A stretch of DNA of 64,000 nucleotides from JBGQAS01 sp963699305 (lineage in GTDB: Bacteria > Chloroflexota > Anaerolineae > Anaerolineales > Anaerolineaceae): the NCBI GenBank assembly GCA_963699305.1, contig OY969431.1:682001-746000 (forward strand). Reading direction: 5' to 3'. Both the position numbers and the translations under genes were made by a program. Position 1 is the first letter of the stretch. Each line of letters begins with the position of its first letter. Below, in pieces: positions 46,236-54,987 of this stretch. Under the pieces are notes generated by a model that had not been told where the DNA came from, ran no database searches, and saw only the letters and a program-made list of their open reading frames with translations.

Positions 46236-48183
46236 AAACAACATCTACACGATCATTGTTTGACAACATAAAAACCAATCGTAATCCTGGAATAAATGAA
46301 TTTAGTTCTTTACTCCATCTGCTTCCGGAACCGGCAGTGCTAGTGGATGGTTCAAGACGGAACATTCTTATTGGCAACACGAATTTCCATAAATCATTTT
46401 TATTAAACAAAAACTGAGATTCAAAACCAGCCATTAGCGTCCATTTTTGAAGATCAAGAGGATCGTCCTCTACGAGACAAACAAGAATCCCTTAGGGCTA
46501 TTCATCGATCTCACAGGATATCCATACCAGTCTCGGTTCAGGAATACGCGTTGGATTTAGGACAATCCTGGTTTGTTTTGATATTCACAAAATTATCTGA
46601 ATTGGCAAATAACAGCGAGGACCACTCAGATCTTGCATACAGTTTAATCGCAGAGTTATTGGAGTTTGATGAAGCTGCAGATTTTCAGAAGTGGCAATCT
46701 CTGGTAGTTAATCAGGCTTTCATCACATTTCTCATTTGAAAATTTCACCATTTATTTCACCTCCTCTGTAAAAATGGAATTAAAGCAGGTCGTTTCGAGT
46801 GGATCCAAAGCCCCATTACCTGACCAGCTACCACCTTCGGATCTCGTTCGTTTGCAAGATCCCATCGTATGGACTCCTGGCAAACGTGTTTTAACGGAGC
46901 TTCATCGAGCCGCGCGAATTCAAGGGTATAGTTTTCTTGCTTCAGCACCCATCATAAATGGACTTGGCGAAACAGGTCTTCTGGTATTTGGTGATTGTGA
47001 AAAACAACCATTGAAAGACTCATCTGAATTAGCTAAATTAATCGCCCAAATTATCTCGAATCGAATACAAAATCAAACCATGCATTCCAATCTTGAAAAG
47101 AGATTAAGCGAAAACGCAAATAGGTTGGAAGTCCTTGAAACTGAATTCGAAAACAACCCGGAAGGGATTTGCATCATTGACCAATCATATAAGCTGCTTT
47201 CGTTGAATCCAGCCGCAGAGTGGATGCTAGGCTACGCAAATTGGGAAGTCGTCAATCAACCCATAGAGAATGTACTCATAGGACCTAAGAATTTAACCCC
47301 GGGATTGGAAGCTGCTTCAAAAGGTATTGCCACTCCAAATATACAAGAGACTGCGTTGCATCACCGAGACGGACGATCATTCCCGGTACAGCTTCAGATA
47401 ACGCCTGTCGTAAATAATAAAAATGTCTCTTCAATCCTCATATGTTTTAAGGACATCAGCGAGCACGAAGAAATAGTAGCACGGACGCAACAATTAGAGC
47501 ATCGTGCCCTTCTAGGTGATGTGACGTCTGTGTTTGCACATGAAGTTCGCAATCCTGTGAATAATATTTCAACCGGATTGCAATTACTCTCCAGCAGGTT
47601 AAATAAAGATGATCCAAATCAGGAAGTACTTGCTAGGATACAGAGCGATTGCACCCGATTAAATGACCTTATGGAATCTGTTTTAGCTTTTTCCCGTCCT
47701 GTCGATCAACGTTTTGAAATCGTGGATCTACAAATTATGCTCCAAAAGATAATTGAGCGATGGCGTCCCAGGATGGCAAAGGTAAATGTGGATCCATTTT
47801 TTGAATGCATTTTGGAAAAACCACTTGTATCCGGGAATATCCGATCATTGGAAAGGGTTTTTATAAACCTCATTAGCAATTCAATTGATGCAATGTCTTC
47901 TGCTGGGGGAACTTTGGCGGTGAAGGTTATGAAATATAAGCAAATAGCAGATAAGCCGCAGTTAGAAGTTGCTATTTCCGATAATGGGCCCGGAATACCT
48001 GATGAAATTCAAAAACGATTATTTGAGCCTTTTGTTACAAATAAACCACAGGGGACTGGATTGGGATTGGCGATCACCAAAAAGATCGTAACCGCGCATC
48101 ATGGAAGTATTAGCGTAGATTCTTTTCCCGGTGGTACAATTTTTCACGTCGTATTACCAATTTTCGATGGAGAAATGGGATGA
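46232..48183 (+). CDS. PAS/GAF-type histidine kinase, NtrB-like (two frameshifts)
   Basis: Three open pieces join into one kinase of about 650 residues. Shifts lie near 46410 (reading resumes TEIQNQPLASIFEDQEDRPL) and near 46720 (resumes SHFSFENFTIYFTSSV). The order is an N-terminal PAS-like segment, a GAF-like segment, a short coiled coil, a PAS domain (EFENNPEGICIIDQSYKLLS to ICFKDISEHEE), HisKA with the phospho-His in FAHEVRNPVNNIS, and HATPase with NLISNSIDAM, DNGPGIP and GTGLGLAI. No TM helix is seen, so it senses a cytoplasmic signal. It is coupled by ATGA overlaps to rpoN upstream and to the activator gene downstream. Confidence 0.85.
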
Positions 48184-49358
48184 CCTTCACAATCCTTATA
48201 GTCGATGATGAAGAGCATGCACGAATCAACATTGGAGATTTTCTAAAGTCCAAGGGATATGAAATAATTGGTGCATCTACACTAGAGGAAGCCAGAGGTC
48301 ATTTAAAAAAAGAAGATGCGGATGTAATCTTGCTCGATGTACGCTTACCAGATGGATACGGACCCAATCTTTTGTATGAAACAGCCCAATTACCTGTACG
48401 CCCTCCAATAATCATCATTACGGCATATGGTGAAATTGAGATGGCTGTCGACGCGATGAAAAATGGTGCACATGATTTTCTTACCAAACCTGTCGTTTTT
48501 AACCAATTAGAACAATCCCTCGATAGAGCGTGTGAAATTGTAAAAATGCGGCGCGAGATTGCTCTTATTCGCCATCAGCAGCAACAAAAGGAAGAATTCG
48601 TGATGGGCGAATCCACCGCGATGAAGGATGCCATCAGTCAAGCTCAGAGAGCCGCCATTGCATCCGTTTCAGTCCTTATCACTGGTGAAACTGGAACAGG
48701 AAAAGAAATACTTGCCCGGTTTATTCACCAGAATGGTCCGAGAAACAAGGAACAGTTCATCGCGGTTAATTGTGCGGCGATTCAAAACACTATGCTTGAA
48801 TCAGAGTTGTTTGGATACGAAGCAGGCGCATTTACAGGTGCTGAAAAACGGAAAAATGGTCTAATGGAAATTGCCGATGGTGGAATTTTATTCCTTGACG
48901 AAATTTCCTCGATGCCTCTGGATATTCAAGCAAAGTTGTTACGCGCGATAGAGGAGCATGCTTTCCGGAGGGTGGGGGGCACGACATTAATTCATGTCGA
49001 TGTGCAAATCCTGGCAGCTTCCAATCGTGATTTGAAAAAGATGATCGCAGATGGTCATTTTCGTGAAGATCTGTATTATCGGTTGAAGGTTGTCGATCTG
49101 CATCTTCCTCCATTACGCGATCGAAAAACAGATATTTCGGAATTAGTCGGGTTTTTTATTCGGAAGAATAATTCACGCCTTGGCGTCAATATTGAAAGCT
49201 GTTCAACACCAGCATTGCAGGCTCTAAAGAAATATGATTGGCCAGGTAATATCCGTGAGTTAAGCAATGCAGTTGAACGAGCAGCACTTTTCTGCAATTC
49301 TGCAACGATCGAGATCGGCGATCTGCCTTCGGATATTATTAATTTCTCCAAAAAATAA
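48180..49358 (+). CDS. Sigma-54 activator, receiver plus AAA+, without DNA-binding domain
   Basis: A 392-residue NtrC-family enhancer-binding-type protein. The receiver has phospho-Asp53 (ILLDVRLPDG) and Lys103 (LTKPV). The AAA+ domain has Walker A GETGTGKE (169-176), the sigma-54-contacting GAFTGA (216-221), Walker B GGILFLDEIS (234-243) and the arginine-finger region GNIREL (356-361). The protein ends about 30 residues later, where NtrC would continue into a Fis-type HTH. The stop is followed within 5 nt by a sigma-54 promoter, so no room remains for a lost HTH in another frame. Like H. pylori FlgR or chlamydial CtcC, it should act from solution. Confidence 0.92.
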   Translation: MTFTILIVDDEEHARINIGDFLKSKGYEIIGASTLEEARGHLKKEDADVILLDVRLPDGYGPNLLYETAQLPVRPPIIIITAYGEIEMAVDAMKNGAHDFLTKPVVFNQLEQSLDRACEIVKMRREIALIRHQQQQKEEFVMGESTAMKDAISQAQRAAIASVSVLITGETGTGKEILARFIHQNGPRNKEQFIAVNCAAIQNTMLESELFGYEAGAFTGAEKRKNGLMEIADGGILFLDEISSMPLDIQAKLLRAIEEHAFRRVGGTTLIHVDVQILAASNRDLKKMIADGHFREDLYYRLKVVDLHLPPLRDRKTDISELVGFFIRKNNSRLGVNIESCSTPALQALKKYDWPGNIRELSNAVERAALFCNSATIEIGDLPSDIINFSKK

Positions 49359-49362
49359 ATAA

Positions 49363-49378
49363 TGGCATAGAAATTGCA
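49363..49378 (+). promoter_or_regulatory. Sigma-54 (-24/-12) promoter of the membrane/TPR operon
   Basis: TGGCATAGAAATTGCA: GG at 49364-49365 and GC at 49376-49377, spaced 12 nt as required. The predicted start of transcription is about 49389. It lies 5 nt after the activator stop and about 50 nt before the next gene. Confidence 0.82.
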
Positions 49379-49380
49379 TC

Positions 49381-49411
49381 TTACCTCCTGAAAGCAAATT
49401 TCAGGAGGTAA
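49381..49411 (+). promoter_or_regulatory. Perfect inverted repeat enclosing the ribosome site
   Basis: TTACCTCCTGAAA (49381-49393), loop GCAAA, and its exact reverse complement (49399-49411). The right arm contains the Shine-Dalgarno GGAGGTAA for the ATG at 49414. In read-through mRNA the 13-bp hairpin would hide the ribosome site. An mRNA starting at the predicted sigma-54 start (about 49389) would lack most of the left arm. A DNA operator is the alternative reading. Confidence 0.75.
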
Positions 49412-49413
49412 AT

Positions 49414-49737
49414 ATGATCGCAATGAGTGTAAATGATTTCATTTTGACGATGGCTGTCTCTGCCTTGGGAATGGGATTTATCACATTCCTGATAGGTGTC
49501 ATTGTCGTGGTTGCAAAAGTGATGGGCAAAGAAACTCAAACGATTGCAGCGGAAACCACAAAACTTGCTCAAAAAGGGATCACCGATGATGTCTCAGGTT
49601 TGGTTGGTAATGCTTCAGTGCTCCTGGACTCATTAAAAGAGTTTGTAAGAACAGCAGCCGGAATGGGTATTTTCCTGGTTATGACTGGAATTCTTTTAAT
49701 GGCTTGTGCATTCGTTTTGATTAACCAGATTCACTAA
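49414..49737 (+). CDS. Small membrane protein with two TM helices
   Basis: A 107-residue protein of unknown function. TM1 covers about residues 8-33 (FILTMAVSALGMGFITFLIG), and TM2 covers about 80-103 (GMGIFLVMTGILLMACAFV). Between them lies a 45-residue polar segment rich in Ala, Thr, Ser and Asp (AAETTKLAQKGITDDVSGLV). The gene has GGAGGTAA before its ATG and is the first gene behind the sigma-54 promoter, 51 nt upstream of the giant TPR gene. It may anchor or signal for the TPR and peptidase proteins; that is inference from position only. Confidence 0.75.
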   Translation: MIAMSVNDFILTMAVSALGMGFITFLIGVIVVVAKVMGKETQTIAAETTKLAQKGITDDVSGLVGNASVLLDSLKEFVRTAAGMGIFLVMTGILLMACAFVLINQIH

Positions 49738-49788
49738 TAACCAGACTCGTTTTCCACCATAATTCTTCGGGCTCTTACGAGGTGATCC

Positions 49789-52700
49789 ATGCTACAAGCA
49801 GATATCATTTTAGCTTTAAGATATGCAATTCAGGATGAAAAAGCTCTCGTAAACGTCATTCGAGCGCTAAAATCAGACATTCTTATTTGGAATGCACTGA
49901 AAGATACTTCCTTATTGGAAGCGTGCATACAAAAAGCCCAGGGAAATCCCTTCTTTTGGAAACCCTGCAACATTGCATTGCTTTTACTCGAACGGGAATT
50001 TCCAAATAGCGCTTTCAAACAGAATGTTGGTGCATTATCACCTGAGTTTGAAGAGCAAGCGTTAAAAAAGCGTAATGATATTTTCAATTGGCATAAAAAC
50101 TCACCTGAATTGATTGATGTTGCTATTGTTGCAATTACACTTCATCAGCAGCTCGAAGATTCCTCCGATGAAGAAAAATCAAGTGAGATAAATTATTCCC
50201 TCAATGGTTTTTCTCAAGTAGAGTTATCAAATGGATTAAAGACCTTGTTTGTGGTTCTTTATGGATTGGTTTCAAATGAAAACCAATTCTTCCAAAAAGT
50301 GATCGCTCATTTACCAAAACAGATCATCGCAGAAATTGTAACGCATGTCATCCTGACGCAACCATTAAACCTGGATGACCAACTGGAAGTATTGTATCGA
50401 GTAGTTGAAATGCTCCCATTGATGGACCAAGTCGACTTGGTGCACACTCTCAAGAATCATGGGTTTGATGCACTTTCCCTAGACCTCGGAAATCATTGCC
50501 TTTCACGAGTTTTAGCAAAAAATAATGATTCATTTGAACAGAAAGACAGAAATGAATTAGATGTGACAAAAATACGTGAATTGGAATCTTTGGCTGATCT
50601 ATTCCAGATGTCCGGTCAGAGTCAAAAATCTGCTGATTTGTTTGCGCAAGCTGCAGAAGCAATGGCTCAGTGGAACAAAATATTATTAGCCAAAAAGAAG
50701 CAAGGATCAAATGGAGAGGATTTCTCTCAGTCCGAAAACCCCTTCGAAATTGCACTCCATGCCGTTTTGACCTTACCCGAAGCAGATGTTCAACAAGTGG
50801 AAATGAATGCGTTGAAGATTGATGACTTATTGAATGCTGATTTTCAAGTAGATCTTCCTTCCAATTATCACCCAGGAATCTTCAAGGTGATCGAACGGTT
50901 AATTGATCTGGGCTTATGGAAAAATGGATTTTCTATTTTTAACAAAATCCAAAAAATAATGCCTGCAGGAAAAGATACTGCCAAACTTGGATATTCTCTG
51001 AATACGCGCATTGAAAACCATGAAGCCGCGCTTGATTATTTGGGAATTTTGATGGCACTGGATCCTGGTGATATCACGATTCAAAGGGAATTCGCGATTA
51101 CATTGGAAAAAATTGGCAGGCTCGACGATGCTTATAAAGAATGGAAAACGATAATTACTAATCAAAAATCAATTGCAGAAGATTATGAGAAGGTGGCAAA
51201 ACTTGCAATTGGATCAAACGATTATCAAAATGCATTTACGATTGGAAACAAGTTAATAGAATTGAATCCTCTCAATGGATTCGGACTAGGGGTGGTGGGT
51301 TTCAGCCAATTCAAAATGGGAAATAAACACGAAGCACAAGATTTTTTACGCCGAAGCGTCGATATTGACCCAGATAATCCACAAACCTGGTTATGGAGTG
51401 TTGAGATTACCGAAGATGTATCCAGCACGGCTGAAGCTGAAAAAATCCTGTCACACGCTTTGCAATTCCTTCCTAATAATCCGGAATTAAATTTCGGGTT
51501 GGCAAAAATAATGATCAGCCGAGAAGCATTTACCGAAGCTCTACCTTTTGTCCGAAAAGCAGCAGAGTTTCTCCCTAATTCTTTGGCAGTGACTTTGGAA
51601 TTATTAGAAATTCTCGAAACCCTTGGGTTGTTGGGAGAAGAACAAAAGTTGTTATCAAGTGCGGTAAATAAATGGCCAAAGGATTCTGAACTAGCTTACT
51701 TAAATGGTAGACAGTTAATAAATATAGGGAAATATATTGAAGCATTACCACATCTGCAATTCGTACTGTCTAATTCTAAACCGGAGAGTGGCTTTTTTCT
51801 GGAATTGTCGAAAGCCATGATTGAAGGTCAGAGAGAATTATTCATACCAGTAAATATTGAAAATGATCTTTATTCTGCTGCAGAAATAGGGATGTTGGAA
51901 GAATCAACAACTTTTGAAGGGCGATATTATCAGGCTGAATTGTTATTAGCAGAAAAAAAATATGAACCTGCATTATCGATTTTCAAAGAATTATTTCAAT
52001 TCTCGGAAGCAAACAACAGCGTTTGGAGAGCGAAAATCCAAGTCGGGATCGGCGAAATCTCATTTCAAGAAGAACAATATGAAACCGCTTTAATATCACT
52101 GAAAGAAGCATCGGAAATATTAACGGATTCCATTCGATTGCACAAGTTACTGGTAGAGGTCTTTACCAAACTAAACTTTTCGGACGATGCAGAAAAGTGT
52201 GCTGAGAAACTCTATATGGATCATCAAAATGATTTCGAGGCATGCTGTTGGTTTGCTGGATTTTTACAAAAAACGGGCCGATATGAAAGAGCAGCAGAAA
52301 TTTATGAAAAAGCATTAACTTTCCAATCTGAAAACGTAGAAGTGATTTTAAGACTTGCCAATAATTACCGTCTCAAGGAAGAAAATCAAAAATGTAAGGA
52401 AACACTGGCTCGCATTCTGAAAATCAACACTGCAAAATCAGTCGATAAAAAAGAAGCAGCGATAGCTGCTGATCGAATTGACGAAGTCTCATTAGCCATT
52501 GAACTGTTGGCTTCTGCTCAGGTTGACTCTCCTGATCATGATCCAGATTTGGCTTTGGCTCTGAGTCATTTATATTTGAAGCAAGCAAATTTTGAAAAAG
52601 CTCGTGAAATAATCGAAGTCTATCTGGGTTCAAATCCCAATAATGCGATTCTGGTTTGGAAACTAAGCGAAATTGAAGAAATATTGGGAAATCATGACAA

Positions 52701-54970
52701 GGTAGTTGAACTATTAACCCGTGTATTGAATGAAATTCAAACATCAGATCAGATGCTTTCAATCCCTTTGACTTGGGTATCAGCAAAGATATTGCCAGTA
52801 GATAAGGTCGCAACTAAATTTTCTAAAACCAATATTTATACTCATCTAGGTGACCTCCATAACAAAGTGGAGAAGATTAATGATTCCTTAATAAATTACA
52901 TGCAGGCAGTCAAATGTGATCAGAATAATTTTTATGCTTTACATAAAGCGATTGAATTAGACGACAGACTTTTATTTGGAGCGGATCTTCCAGATTATGG
53001 TTTATCTGAGTTCAAAACACATGATGATGAAGAAAAAACAAAGCTTGCGGAAATTTATGCCCTAAACGTGCATCATTCTATGGACGAAGGTAATTATGAA
53101 GGTGCAAAAGCTCTGCTTGAAAAAGCGTTGCAGCTTTCGGAACAAGATCCTTTTGTCCGTGCAGCAAGGATACGCGATCTCGTTGAAACAGGAAATGAAA
53201 AGAGTGCATTTGACGAATATCAGGCTTTGAAAGTCTATCAATCTCCCAATTTATGGATCCCGATCGCAGCTGCGGAAGTGGGAGATTGGGAGGATGCCAT
53301 AAAAACGAAGTCGCGAATATGTGCGGCTCTCACCACTCGAAGCACGAGGATGGATGCACCTGGCGAAAATCCTAGTTCTTTATAAAGAGAATTTCGAATT
53401 TTTCTCACTTGTTCGGTCAAATTCGATGGAAAAAATTGAAAATATTAAACCAGAAGAAATCGAAAAGGAGTTTAATTCTTCAATAAATCAAGCTGAATCC
53501 TTATCAACCGACACTCGAATCCAATATTGGAAAAGACGAGGGATGACAATATTTGAACCTAATGCCACCGACGTCTTCATACCCAACCAAACCATTGCAA
53601 CTCCTGAAGAAGCACTTAATAAAACACTTGTTTCGATCTTGTCCAATCATATTGACAAGGCGTTGGAGTTCACATTTCTTTTTCCCAAATTCCCTAAAAC
53701 GATGATTCTCAGGGCAATATGCTTAATTGATAAGAATCCATTGGAAAGTGTTAAGGTCATTCAGGAAGCAATAAAATCGTATCCAGAGAACCCCTTTGCT
53801 CTTATTGGAGCTGCAATTGTTTTTGAAAAAATCGGAAATCTGCCTCAAGCCAGGGAAGCTTTGGAACATGCATTACTTGTAAGAGAAGATGACAACTGGG
53901 ACAGTTGGTGTTCTGAAATCTGCCTAAATCTTGGAGACATGGATGGCGCTGCATCCCATTTGTCTGACGCTTTTTTTATTGATAGCGAAAACATTGATTA
54001 TGCTTTTAGGTTAAGCAAGCTTCATCTTCAGATGAGACACCCAGAACTAGCGATCTCAACTTGGGAAAAATATCCTGTTCCTGTAGACAATAATTCCGAC
54101 GTTCAGAAGCATTTAGCAAAAATATATGCTGCACTTGGAGAGATTGGAAAAACCGGAATATGTCTGGGTAAAGCGATTTATAGTTCAAACGAACTGCCGC
54201 AAACATTGATTTTTGCAAGCGAATTGATGCATGAATGTGGTGATCTCCAACAAGCTTTTGAATTTGCACGCCAAGCGCTAAATGCTGATTCATCGAATAT
54301 TCAAGCATGGATTCAACTTTCCCGAGTGATTAGCCAAAAAACCAGTCCTGCCGAAGGATTGCAAATATTATTAAAAGCTGAACAAAGAGACATCAAGGAT
54401 TTCAAGATTCAATTTGAAAAAGCTCGTTTAACAAAATTGTTATATGGAGAAAATAAAGCTTTACCACTTTTTGAAAAAACGTTCAATGAGAATCCCGATT
54501 TTGTTGAAGTTATTGTGGAGCTGGCTGAGATTTATTACAAACTTGGATTTTCGGTAAAAGCCAACGAGATGGCAGATTTGGCGAGTAAAGCAGGCTACGA
54601 AAATTGGTTTATCCATTACATCACCGGATCAAATGCTGCGAATGAAGGTCAACTGGATTTAGCAATGAAACATCTATATGAATCCATCAATAAGAACCCT
54701 GTTTACCTAAGAGCATACCTAACTCTAATTGAGATTCTTCAAAAAAGACGTGATTTTTCACTCGCAATACAAATCTGCCAATCTGCTATTGAGAATTTAC
54801 CTGCTGAGAAAGAACCATACCTTATCGCAATTCAGATGTTGAGGGATGGAAAAGACTATGCTGGAGCAGAACAAATCCTCAGGAAATTACTTGAGGTCTA
54901 TCCAGGAGATGTCGCTTTAAAAAGACAACTTGGCGCACTTATTGCACTAAATATGGTTGTAAATGCATAG
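49789..54970 (+). CDS. Giant TPR-repeat protein, about 1,727 residues (frameshifted)
   Basis: Two frames join near 53310: the first ends at DAIKTKS, and the second resumes REYVRLSPLEARGWMHLAKI. One missing base in an A-rich stretch explains it. The protein is helical throughout with many TPR-like units, for example NPELNFGLAKIMISREAF, YYQAELLLAEKKYEPALSIF, TGRYERAAEIYEKALTF, QANFEKAREIIEVYLGSNP and EGQLDLAMKHLYESINKNP. No signal peptide, TM helix or enzymatic motif is visible. It starts behind GAGGTGATCC and is followed after 17 nt by the TPR-peptidase gene. A scaffold or sensor for the peptidase is the likeliest role (inference). Confidence 0.82.
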
Positions 54971-54987
54971 GAGGTTAATGCGAAACT

